From Chryseobacterium gleum (GTDB taxonomy: Bacteria > Bacteroidota > Bacteroidia > Flavobacteriales_D > Crocinitomicaceae): 64,000 nucleotides of DNA. Of this stretch, positions 36,394 to 44,583 are shown piece by piece. The position numbers and the translations under genes are program-made. Below the pieces are notes generated by a model. The model was given only the letters and a program-made list of their open reading frames with translations, did not search any database and was not told the origin of the DNA. The stretch's first letter is position 1. Each line of letters opens with the position of its first letter. The stretch spans positions 1 through 64,000 of the forward strand of contig CAMDFN010000011.1 of the NCBI GenBank assembly GCA_945897565.1, written 5' to 3'.

Positions 36394-37310
36394 TAGTTTT
36401 GGGTCATTTGAATGAAAAAATCTTCGAGTGTGCGTTTGGGCTCGAGGGCTACTACGGCAAAACCACTGTTCACTAGAGCCGAATTGATAACGGGAACTAA
36501 TTGTCGTTCCACATTTAACTCAATCGTTTTTGGAGAAATGAGCGCTACCTTTAAGTTTGGAAAATGCATTTTTAAAAATTGAGCCGCTTCAGTACCCTTA
36601 TCGAGCAGCTCGATGGAAAGAATCGTTTCTTGCGCGTTCATGAGGTCTGAAACCGAACCCTCGATGATGGTTTGCCCTTTGTTGATGATCACCATCCGGT
36701 TAGCGACGTGTTCAATTTCAGCTAATTGATGTGAAGATAAAATAACAGTCTTATTTTGCTCGTTTTTGAGGCGCAAAATGAGGTCGCGCACCTCAATAAT
36801 ACCTTGCGGGTCTAAGCCTGTAGTGGGTTCATCTAAAATTATGAGCTCGGGCTGGTGTAATAAGGTTTGGGCAATGCCTAAGCGCTGGCGCATGCCGTGC
36901 GAAAAACCGCCTACTTTGTCTTTTTCACGGCCTGTTAAACCGACAAAGTCGAGGGTCTCGGAAATTGTTTTTTGACTCACTTCTGCACCTGAAATGCGTG
37001 CAAAAATCTCCAAATTCTTGCGCGCCGACAGGTATTTGTAAAAATCAGGCTTTTCGACAATACTGCCAACGTGTGCAAGAATTTCGTTGCGCGCTTCGAA
37101 TAGGTTTTTACCAAAGATGTTGATCTGACCCGCATTGGGCTTGATCAAGGAGAGCATGCAGCGCATGGTGGTGCTTTTTCCGGCACCATTTGGCCCTAGA
37201 AATCCAAATACATCGCCTTTATTGACCGTAAAACTGACATCTTTAACGGCTGTAAATGTGCCAAAGTTTTTTTGCAAACCTTTGACTTCTATAATAGGTT
37301 CTTGGTTCAT
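36393..37310 (-). CDS. ABC transporter ATP-binding protein
   Basis: 305 residues. Walker A GPNGAGKST near residue 39, signature SHGMRQRLGIAQ near 135, Walker B LIILDEPTTGLDP near 155, and switch histidine in SSHQ. A C-terminal extension of about 80 residues follows, as in NosF/BcrA-type exporters. First gene of a three-gene operon with the permease and the LolA-like protein. Confidence 0.93.
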   Translation of the reverse strand: MNQEPIIEVKGLQKNFGTFTAVKDVSFTVNKGDVFGFLGPNGAGKSTTMRCMLSLIKPNAGQINIFGKNLFEARNEILAHVGSIVEKPDFYKYLSARKNLEIFARISGAEVSQKTISETLDFVGLTGREKDKVGGFSHGMRQRLGIAQTLLHQPELIILDEPTTGLDPQGIIEVRDLILRLKNEQNKTVILSSHQLAEIEHVANRMVIINKGQTIIEGSVSDLMNAQETILSIELLDKGTEAAQFLKMHFPNLKVALISPKTIELNVERQLVPVINSALVNSGFAVVALEPKRTLEDFFIQMTQN

Positions 37311-37354
37311 GGGTACAAGTTACAATAAAAAGGCTGCAAGTTTTTAAACTTAAT

Positions 37355-37804
37355 TTACACAAAAATAGTGTCAACCTTTTTGAATCGGTAAGAAAATATT
37401 TGCTCAAGCTTCGGCTTCACCAACCATGGATGGACTAGTTTACCCAAAATACCGAAAGGCAATACATACGTGACAATATCTGTCATTTCTACGCCGCCTT
37501 CTACGGCCTTGAAATGGTGTTCGTGGTGCCAAATTTTATAAGGCCCCACGCGTTGTTCGTCTACAAAAAAGGAGAGGTCTTTTACGGTTTTGATTTCTGT
37601 TACCCAATTCATCGGAATTCCGGCCAATGGTTTCACAGTATAGGCTATCATTAGGCCCTCATACATTTTTTGAGGCACTTCTGACTTGACCACAAAACCC
37701 ATGGAAGGCGGTGTAATTTCTTTTAAGTTGTGAGGAGATGAAAAGAAGTCCCAGCAGGTTTGTAAATCTGCCTTGATAAATTGTGTGCGCTTGAGTTGAT
37801 ACAT
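37355..37804 (-). CDS. SRPBCC-fold ligand-binding protein
   Basis: 149 residues. Begins YQLKRTQFIKADLQTCWDFFSSPHNLKEITP, the helix-grip start typical of the SRPBCC/CDP-like group, and ends near residue 145 with a terminal helix. The fold binds small hydrophobic ligands; the ligand is unknown. It follows the GH92 gene by 30 bases on the same strand and precedes the ABC ATPase by 44. Confidence 0.8.
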   Translation of the reverse strand: MYQLKRTQFIKADLQTCWDFFSSPHNLKEITPPSMGFVVKSEVPQKMYEGLMIAYTVKPLAGIPMNWVTEIKTVKDLSFFVDEQRVGPYKIWHHEHHFKAVEGGVEMTDIVTYVLPFGILGKLVHPWLVKPKLEQIFSYRFKKVDTIFV

Positions 37805-37834
37805 GTTTTTTAAACACGCAGGACGCCATAATGT

Positions 37835-40132
37835 TTAGTGTAAAACAAAGGCTTTTTTTGCAGGCTTCGGACCCAAAATATAGCGCAGCTCACCTCCTTG
37901 GAGGAGGTCTAAATGCGAAATAAAAGGTTTCAAAAGTCTTTTGCCATTCCAAAATACAGCTTGGATATATACATTTTGGTCTGAATTGTTTTCGGTACTG
38001 ATATGTAAGGTATGTGTGTTGTCGAGCACTATGGTCGCCTCTTTGACCAACGGTGTAGTGAGCGCGTAATCTGGAGAACCAGGTGCAAACGGATACAAGC
38101 CGAGCGCAGAAAAGACATACCAAGCACTCATTTGGCCGCAGTCGTCATTGCCCCCCATGCCTTCTGAATTTAAGCTGTATTGCTTTTCGAGAATCATGCG
38201 CGTTGCGGCTTGTGTTTTCCAAGGCTGGGCAGTAAAGTTGTAGAAGTACGGAATATGGTGCGAGGGTTCGTTGCCGTGCACGTAATTTCCGATGATGCCC
38301 GAGCGCATGATGTCTTCGGTATTGGCGAAATAACGATCTGGTAATTCCATTTTGAACAAAGAATCAAGATGTGCAATAAAACGCTCCTCGCCCCCCATTA
38401 GCTCGATCAATTTTTGGGGTGCATGAGGTACGTAAAAGCTGTAATTCCAGGCGTTTCCTTCAATGAAACCTTGTCCGTGAGTGTCTAGTGGGTCAAAAGG
38501 TGTTTTGAAGTTTCCGTTTGTCAAGCGGGGGCGCATGAAGCCCGATTGTGCATCAAAAACGTTTTGAAAATTTTGAGCGCGCTTGTTGTAAAGCTGCGAA
38601 AGGCTATCTCGCTTGAAAATAGTAGCCATTTGCGCAATACACCAGTCGTCGTAGGCGTATTCTAAAGTTTTTGAGACCGAACTACCACTTTGGTCTTCGG
38701 GTACGTATGCCAAATCAAGATAAGCCCCGAGGCCTTCGTAAAATCGTTGGTTCGAGGTCTCCACAGCTGACCACAAAAATCGTTCAGGATTTTGCAAGTA
38801 AGGATTTTGCTTCACTACAGCATCTGCCATCACCGAAACGGCATGGTAGCCAATCATACACCAATTTTCATTGGCATAATGAGACCACACCGGCAACATG
38901 TGATGCACACTTTGATGGTAATGCTGCTGCATAGACTCCAGCATATCGGCATTTACTTTTGGATAAAACAGATTCAAAAAAGGCTGTTCGGCACGGTAGG
39001 TATCCCATAAGGAAAAGGTGCTGTAGTTGGCAAAACCATTGGCCTGATGTATGCGCTGATCCAAGCCGCGGTAACTTGAATCTACGTCCATAAACAGGCT
39101 AGAGCCAATCAGGCAATGGTACCACGCCGTGTAAAAAGTATTTTGATCTTGGTAATGAAGAAAAGAAACATCTTTGATCATGGCAAAAGCGTTGTCCCAT
39201 TCTTTTTGGGCAGCGGCGGCATAAATTTCGAAACCTGACGTAGGGGCTTCTGCCACAAGATTGCCCAATGCCCCTTCTATTGAGACACCCGAAAGCGCCA
39301 CCCTGAACTCAACTTCTTTAGCTGCCCCAAAAAACAAAGCCGCCTTAAGACCTTGCCCCGCCCCTTCTGCAAACTGGTGTTCGGTGTCAAATTTGCGCCA
39401 AAAACCTTTGTACATGCTTGGCTTTACATCCTTAATTTGATAACTAGTTAATGGGCTAGAGAGCGCGATGGCAAAATAGACAGTGCGGGTTCTGCCCCAA
39501 CCATTGGTTTGTTTGTAGCCAGTAAGTAGCGTGTCGTTTTCGACGCGTAAAAAACACCATACGTTTTTTCCGTCGTAATTATAAATACCGTGCGTGAGGT
39601 CGAGTATAAAATGAGCAGGCTTTTCTTCATGGATGACATACCGATGGATGCCTACCCGCTTGGTTGTCGTCAATTCAACATCGATATTGACTTCGTCGAG
39701 ATGCACGCCGTAGTAACCCGGTTTGGCTTGCTCATCATGTGAATAACCTGAGCGATATCCTTTTTGTGGCGCTGCGGCCGTACCCGGATTCCACTGGACT
39801 TCACCTCTATTTGGCATCAATAAAATATCTCCGAGGTCGGAATGTCCGGTACCACTAAAATGGGTGTGAGAAAAGCCTACAATACTGCTATCTGCGTATT
39901 GATAACCAGCGCAGTATCGGTAAACTTCTGGCTGGTATTTTCCTTCAACTGCAAATGGAATGGTATCTGTATCGGGGCTCAACTGAACGGCTCCAAACGG
40001 AACAGTAGCGCCAGGAAAGGTGTGTCCGGCCTCGCCTGTTCCCATGAAGGGTCTCACGCTTTGCGTTGGATTGTTTTGTGCTGAAAGCTGTATCAAAAAT
40101 AAATGACAGCAGAAAAAGGATAAAATTCGCAT
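37835..40132 (-). CDS. GH92 family alpha-mannosidase, secreted
   Basis: 765 residues. Signal peptide MRILSFFCCHLFLIQLSAQ. The N-terminal beta-sandwich holds RPFMGTGEAGHTFPGATVPFG and FSHTHFSGTGHSDLGD. The (alpha/alpha)6 catalytic region has FSLWDTYRAEQPFLNLFYP, EGNAWNYSFYVPH, GNEPSHHIPYFYNF and GNDDCGQMSAWYVFSALGLYPFAPG, which match GH92 enzymes. These are calcium-dependent exo-mannosidases. No SusC/D pair is next to it. An upstream GTG extension to 40153 enters the thiolase terminator and is rejected. Expected in periplasm or on the surface. Confidence 0.93.
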   Translation of the reverse strand: MRILSFFCCHLFLIQLSAQNNPTQSVRPFMGTGEAGHTFPGATVPFGAVQLSPDTDTIPFAVEGKYQPEVYRYCAGYQYADSSIVGFSHTHFSGTGHSDLGDILLMPNRGEVQWNPGTAAAPQKGYRSGYSHDEQAKPGYYGVHLDEVNIDVELTTTKRVGIHRYVIHEEKPAHFILDLTHGIYNYDGKNVWCFLRVENDTLLTGYKQTNGWGRTRTVYFAIALSSPLTSYQIKDVKPSMYKGFWRKFDTEHQFAEGAGQGLKAALFFGAAKEVEFRVALSGVSIEGALGNLVAEAPTSGFEIYAAAAQKEWDNAFAMIKDVSFLHYQDQNTFYTAWYHCLIGSSLFMDVDSSYRGLDQRIHQANGFANYSTFSLWDTYRAEQPFLNLFYPKVNADMLESMQQHYHQSVHHMLPVWSHYANENWCMIGYHAVSVMADAVVKQNPYLQNPERFLWSAVETSNQRFYEGLGAYLDLAYVPEDQSGSSVSKTLEYAYDDWCIAQMATIFKRDSLSQLYNKRAQNFQNVFDAQSGFMRPRLTNGNFKTPFDPLDTHGQGFIEGNAWNYSFYVPHAPQKLIELMGGEERFIAHLDSLFKMELPDRYFANTEDIMRSGIIGNYVHGNEPSHHIPYFYNFTAQPWKTQAATRMILEKQYSLNSEGMGGNDDCGQMSAWYVFSALGLYPFAPGSPDYALTTPLVKEATIVLDNTHTLHISTENNSDQNVYIQAVFWNGKRLLKPFISHLDLLQGGELRYILGPKPAKKAFVLH

Positions 40133-40135
40133 TGT

Positions 40136-40143
40136 TAAATATA
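40136..40143 (-). promoter_or_regulatory. Variant -7 box for the GH92 gene
   Basis: TATATTTA on the minus strand (40143-40136), one mismatch to TAnnTTTG, three bases before ATG 40132, directly continuing from the T run of the thiolase terminator. Confidence 0.4.
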
Positions 40144-40146
40144 AAA

Positions 40147-40174
40147 AAAGCACGGATTGAAAAAACCGTGCTTT
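40147..40174 (-). terminator. Intrinsic terminator of the thiolase gene
   Basis: AAAGCACGG (minus strand, 40174-40166) pairs with CCGTGCTTT (40155-40147) around a 10-base loop, followed by a T run on the minus strand. Confidence 0.8.
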
Positions 40175-40195
40175 GAAAAATTTGATAAAGGCTGC

Positions 40196-41374
40196 TTACA
40201 AAAGTTCGACCACCATTGCCGATGCGCCACCTCCGCCATTGCAAATAGCAGCTGCACCGCGCTTGGCGCCATTTTGTTTCAAGACATTCAATAAGGTAAC
40301 AACGATGCGCGATCCGGAATTGCCAAGTGGGTGTCCGAGTGCTACGGCACCTCCATTGACATCTACTTTAGAGGCATCTAGACCTAGGATTTTCATGTTG
40401 GCCAAACCGACAACAGCAAATGCTTGATTGAGCTCCCAGTAGTCGATGTCTGCAATGGTAAGCCCGGCTTTAGCAAGCGCTTTTGGAATAGCCAAAGAAG
40501 GCGCTGTGGTAAACCATTCCGGCTCTTGAGCAGCATCGGCATAAGAAACAATTTTAGCAATTGGCTTCAGGTTGTATTTTTCTACTGCCTCTTCTGAAAC
40601 TAAGATCAGCGCAGAGGCGCCGTCGTTGATTGTAGAAGCATTGGCTGCTGTAATGGTGCCATCTTTGTCAAAAGCGGGTCTTAACGAAGGTATTTTATCT
40701 AAAAATACATTTTTGAATTCTTCGTCTTCAGCCACCATGATTGGGTCGCCTTTGCGCTGCGGCACAGACACCCCAACTACTTCTTCATCGAAGCGTCCAG
40801 CTTGCCAAGCAGCGGCCGCACGTTGGTAGGATTGAATTGCGAAGTCATCTTGATCTTGACGCGTGATGTCGTATTTGGTGGCGCACAACTCAGCGCAGTT
40901 GCCCATAGGCACTTTGCTGTATACATCGAGCAAGCCATCTTTGGAAATGCCGTCGAGCATAGAGATATTGCCAAATTTAGTACCGTTTCGACCATCTAAA
41001 TAATGCGGAGTTTGAGACATATTTTCCATACCACCTACAACTACAATATGGTTGTCACCTGCTAAAATACTTTGCGCACCCAACATAATTGATTTCATAC
41101 CTGAGGCACAAACCTTATTTACAGTGGTACAAGGCACGTTTTTACCCAAACCTGCTGCCAACGCTGCCTGACGCGCAGGTGCTTGACCAACTCCGGCTTG
41201 AAGCACGTTGCCCATAAAAACTTCATCAATTAAAGAAGCATCAAGTTGTGCTTTTTGAAGTGCACCTTGAATAGCGGTTGCGCCGAGTTGAGTGGCAGAC
41301 ACACCTGAAAATGCACCCATAAAAGAACCCATTGGGGTTCGGACTGCAGAGAGGATATAAACGGTTTTTGACAT
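40196..41374 (-). CDS. Acetyl-CoA C-acyltransferase (thiolase)
   Basis: 392 residues. The nucleophilic C89 is in VNKVCASGMKS, H348 is in VALGHPLGNSG, and C378 is in AICNGGGGAS; together these give the thiolase triad. Condenses or cleaves acyl-CoA; acetoacetyl-CoA synthesis or beta-oxidation are both possible. Monocistronic with a clear terminator. The fold is clear but the chain-length preference is not. Confidence 0.93.
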   Translation of the reverse strand: MSKTVYILSAVRTPMGSFMGAFSGVSATQLGATAIQGALQKAQLDASLIDEVFMGNVLQAGVGQAPARQAALAAGLGKNVPCTTVNKVCASGMKSIMLGAQSILAGDNHIVVVGGMENMSQTPHYLDGRNGTKFGNISMLDGISKDGLLDVYSKVPMGNCAELCATKYDITRQDQDDFAIQSYQRAAAAWQAGRFDEEVVGVSVPQRKGDPIMVAEDEEFKNVFLDKIPSLRPAFDKDGTITAANASTINDGASALILVSEEAVEKYNLKPIAKIVSYADAAQEPEWFTTAPSLAIPKALAKAGLTIADIDYWELNQAFAVVGLANMKILGLDASKVDVNGGAVALGHPLGNSGSRIVVTLLNVLKQNGAKRGAAAICNGGGGASAMVVELL

Positions 41375-41415
41375 GTTGATTGTTTTGAAGCCACGAATTT
41401 AAGTAAAAATGTATG

Positions 41416-41423
41416 TATTTTTG
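41416..41423 (+). promoter_or_regulatory. -7 box that decides the VWA gene start
   Basis: TATTTTTG, exact TAnnTTTG match, four bases before ATG 41428 and three bases into an upstream in-frame ATG at 41413. The upstream ATG would be untranslated if this promoter is used. Confidence 0.6.
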
Positions 41424-41427
41424 GCTA

Positions 41428-43509
41428 ATGCATTTGCTATCTTCTTATTCTCTCTGGTGGGTTCTTCCGATTATTTTACTTTCGGCTGTCTTGAGCTACC
41501 TATTTTACCGCCATGAAAACTGGATAAAAAACAAATCCAATTATCTCAAATACACAGTTTTAGCACTTAGAACATCTAGCTTATCGTTAATCGGTATCCT
41601 CCTGCTAGGGCTACTGCTCGAACAAACACATTTCGAAACCGAAAAACCGGTTATACTTACCTTAGTAGACCGCTCTTCCTCAATGAACAACTACAAAGAG
41701 AGTGCTGCACTAGAAAAACAAATTGAGGCGTATCAAACTAAATTAAGCGAAAAACTTGGCGGGCGCTTTGAGCTGCAAACATGGGATTTTGGCAAAAACT
41801 TACAAGTTCCAAATAAAGGCTTTACCGACGATCAAACCAATATGGAGCTGCCTTTTGAGCAAGCCGCCAATCAGTTTTTGAATCGGAATCTGGGCGCAGT
41901 TGTACTGATTTCAGATGGCAACTACAACACAGGTGGGCACCCGATGTATAACGCAGAAAACTTGCCACTTACAGCAGTTTATAGTTTGGCAGTTGGTGAC
42001 ACCGCACTCAAAAAAGATTTGATCCTGACCAACATTGCCTACAACGACCTCGCTTTTTTAAATAATACTTTCAATTTAGAGGTAGATCTTGAAGCACAGC
42101 GTTTTCCTGGAGAAAACATCCAAGTCAACCTTTATGAAGACGGTAAAAAAGTCGCGGCACAAAGCACACAATTCAATAAGCAGCGCAATGCGCAAGCCAC
42201 TCTTTCCTTCGAACTCAAGGCCAAAAAACCTGGTATCCACGAATATAAGTTAGTCATTGAGAAGCGCAAGGGTGAATTCTCCTATCAAAACAACAGCCGA
42301 ACAGTTTACATTGAAGTCATTGACAGCCGCAGCAAAATTCTACTTTACAGTCATGCACCACATCCGGATATCTCCGCTTTGCAACAAGCGCTCGCCGGAA
42401 ACGAAAATTATGAAGTAATAGTAGCCCATGAAACACAACTCAAAAGCATACAAATCAATGCAATTGACCTGATTGTTTGGCACGACCCTGGCAAAAGTTT
42501 TGTAAAAAACCTATTTGAAACCGCACAAGCTAAAAAAATACCCGTTTGGTATATTCTAGGCGCCCAAACCGATCAACAAATTGCAGCCAAATTACAACTT
42601 GGACTGCAGCTAGAACTTCGCCAGCAATTAGAGGAAATTCAGGCGCAAGCCAACAACAGCTTTGCACTCTATGCGCCCAATCCAGAATGGTTGAGCCTCA
42701 GCCCTTTTCTACCGCCACTCACCAAACGTTTTGGCGAAGCAAAAGCAAATGCGGGTACGCAAATATTGTTTACACAACGCATAGGCAATCTTCAAAAAGA
42801 CAGCCCGTTGCTCTGCTTCAATGAAAAAGACCAGCAACGACATGCCACACTGCTTGGCGAAGGGCTTTGGCGCTGGAGAATGATCAACTATTTAAAAAAA
42901 CAAAACCACGAAGCTTTTGATGCCTTTGTGGGAGAGATTTGCGCCTACTTATTGGTCAAAAAAGAAGGAAATGGCTTGCGCGTTCAGGCACCAAAGAAAC
43001 TCAGCACTTCAGACAACTGCATCCTGAACGCCAGTTTTTACAACGAAGCCATGCAAGCCATTACTAGCCCCAAAATCAATTGGGAATTAGACTACGAGCA
43101 AAAAAAAACCCGCAAAGGCAGCTTTGCCACAAAAGGCGCGTTTTATCAACAGCAACTTGGTCGCTTGAAACCCGGTCGTTATTACTGGAAAGCCTCAACG
43201 GTGCACAACCAAAAGAAATATACCAAAACGGGTGCGTTTATCGTCGAAGACATCGACCTCGAACAATTAGAATCTGCAGCAAGGCACTCCACACTCTATC
43301 AATTAGCCGCGCAAACAGACGCCAAAGTTTATAACATCCAAGACTACAACAAGCTCATTTCCCGGCTTGAAAAAAGCGAAGACCTCGTCGCACTGCGCAC
43401 CGAAACCCATCAGTTTGATCCCTTGCTAGACTACATTGTACTCTTTTTATTATTGGCAAGCCTCCTGCTTTCGGAATGGTTTTTGAGAAGATACCATGGT
43501 TCTTATTAA
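41428..43509 (+). CDS. Membrane VWA-domain protein (BatA/BatB-like architecture)
   Basis: 693 residues. Two N-terminal membrane helices, a von Willebrand A-like domain with the metal site LTLVDRSSSMN near residue 76 and VVLISDGNYN near 156, a long beta-rich middle and a final C-terminal helix (YIVLFLLLASLLLSEWF). Orphan compared with the usual Bat/MoxR aerotolerance set, as no MoxR ATPase is nearby. ATG 41428 is preferred over the in-frame 41413 because of the promoter. Opens a plus-strand run with a papain-like lipoprotein, an acetyltransferase and an M13 peptidase. Confidence 0.78.
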   Translation: MHLLSSYSLWWVLPIILLSAVLSYLFYRHENWIKNKSNYLKYTVLALRTSSLSLIGILLLGLLLEQTHFETEKPVILTLVDRSSSMNNYKESAALEKQIEAYQTKLSEKLGGRFELQTWDFGKNLQVPNKGFTDDQTNMELPFEQAANQFLNRNLGAVVLISDGNYNTGGHPMYNAENLPLTAVYSLAVGDTALKKDLILTNIAYNDLAFLNNTFNLEVDLEAQRFPGENIQVNLYEDGKKVAAQSTQFNKQRNAQATLSFELKAKKPGIHEYKLVIEKRKGEFSYQNNSRTVYIEVIDSRSKILLYSHAPHPDISALQQALAGNENYEVIVAHETQLKSIQINAIDLIVWHDPGKSFVKNLFETAQAKKIPVWYILGAQTDQQIAAKLQLGLQLELRQQLEEIQAQANNSFALYAPNPEWLSLSPFLPPLTKRFGEAKANAGTQILFTQRIGNLQKDSPLLCFNEKDQQRHATLLGEGLWRWRMINYLKKQNHEAFDAFVGEICAYLLVKKEGNGLRVQAPKKLSTSDNCILNASFYNEAMQAITSPKINWELDYEQKKTRKGSFATKGAFYQQQLGRLKPGRYYWKASTVHNQKKYTKTGAFIVEDIDLEQLESAARHSTLYQLAAQTDAKVYNIQDYNKLISRLEKSEDLVALRTETHQFDPLLDYIVLFLLLASLLLSEWFLRRYHGSY

Positions 43510-43519
43510 AACAATTATC

Positions 43520-44104
43520 ATGCGGATTTACCTCATTACCTTTTTATTACTGCTTTCCTTTGCGAGTTGTGGCCAGCAGTACCAAGACGGCGATCTCATT
43601 TTTCAGCACAGCGCCTCTACACAAAGCACAGCCGTGCAATTGGCCACAAATTCCTATTATTCACATTGCGGCATCATTTTCTATTTAGAAGGAAAACCCT
43701 ACGTTTTTGAAGCACTAGAACCTGTTGGCGTGCGCTCCTTAGCGGACTGGATCAATAGCGGTGAAGACCAAAAATATGCAGTCTACCGCTTGAAAGACAA
43801 AAGTTTAAGCGCAGCTCAATTGAACCAAATGAAAGTTTACCTGAAGGCTCAACTAGGCAAGCATTACGACCTCGGTTTCAATTGGTCAGAGCGCGAAATG
43901 TATTGTTCCGAATTGGCTTTCAAAGCTTACCAAGCAACAGGCATCGAATTGTGTCGCCCAAAAGCGTTGAAAGATTTCAACCTCGAGAGCCCGCAAGTCC
44001 GTAGAATCATGCAGCAACGCTACGGCTCGGATATCCCCTACGACGAACCAATGGTGTCACCAGGTCAACTCAGCGAATCGGCGTTATTGTATAAAGTGCA
44101 CTAA
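43520..44104 (+). CDS. YiiX-like permuted NlpC/P60 lipoprotein
   Basis: 194 residues. The signal peptide ends LLSFASC (lipobox cysteine about 17). The catalytic histidine comes early in YSHCGIIFY and the cysteine later in EMYCSELAFKAY, the permuted order of the YiiX/YebB-like group, with QDGDLIFQ at the front. Members are papain-like amidases or lipid-related enzymes; the target is unknown. The frame is also open from 43496, within the VWA stop, but ATG 43520 starts a proper lipoprotein signal. Ten bases after VWA, six before the GNAT gene. Confidence 0.8.
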   Translation: MRIYLITFLLLLSFASCGQQYQDGDLIFQHSASTQSTAVQLATNSYYSHCGIIFYLEGKPYVFEALEPVGVRSLADWINSGEDQKYAVYRLKDKSLSAAQLNQMKVYLKAQLGKHYDLGFNWSEREMYCSELAFKAYQATGIELCRPKALKDFNLESPQVRRIMQQRYGSDIPYDEPMVSPGQLSESALLYKVH

Positions 44105-44110
44105 GTATCT

Positions 44111-44560
44111 ATGGAACTCCAATTCTCTTTCAAAGCATTTACCGAATTAAACCCTTTCGAACTTTACGCCTACTTGCAATTGCGCAGCGAAGTATTTGTG
44201 GTGGAGCAAAATTGTGTTTACCAAGACCTCGACAACCTCGATCAAAATTCCTTGCATGTATGTATACACGACCAAGACACGCTCGTGGCTTGTGCACGCA
44301 TTGTGCCTGCAAATGAAAAATATCCTGACATTTCAATTGGCAGGGTGATTGTAGCGCAATCGCATCGAAAGCAACAACTTGGTCATGTCCTGATGCAATA
44401 TGCAATTGCTGTAATCGAAGAGCATTTTGGCGCACAAAAAATAGTTTTATCTGCACAAGCACACTTGCAAGATTTTTATAAAAAGCACAACTTTGTACCT
44501 CAAGGAGAAATCTACCTTGAAGATGGCATTCCTCATATGCACATGGAAAGGATCCAATAA
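44111..44560 (+). CDS. ElaA-type GNAT acetyltransferase
   Basis: 149 residues. Starts with an ElaA-like N-terminus, LRSEVFVVEQNCVYQDLDNLDQNS, and shows the acetyl-CoA segment IGRVIVAQSHRKQQLGHVLMQYA and a C-terminal FYKKHNFVPQGEIYLEDGIPH. The E. coli homologue is uncharacterised. Follows the papain-like lipoprotein by six bases. Confidence 0.87.
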   Translation: MELQFSFKAFTELNPFELYAYLQLRSEVFVVEQNCVYQDLDNLDQNSLHVCIHDQDTLVACARIVPANEKYPDISIGRVIVAQSHRKQQLGHVLMQYAIAVIEEHFGAQKIVLSAQAHLQDFYKKHNFVPQGEIYLEDGIPHMHMERIQ

Positions 44561-44583
44561 CATTATAAACCAAGAAAATTACG

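Noticed and set aside
40133-40153. Upstream GTG extension of the GH92 gene
   Set aside because: It would run into the thiolase terminator, and the signal peptide begins at ATG 40132.
41413-41427. Longer N-terminus of the VWA protein from ATG 41413
   Set aside because: The -7 box at 41416-41423 overlaps it, and the four-base spacing to ATG 41428 matches other starts; the upstream ATG is unlikely to be transcribed from that promoter.
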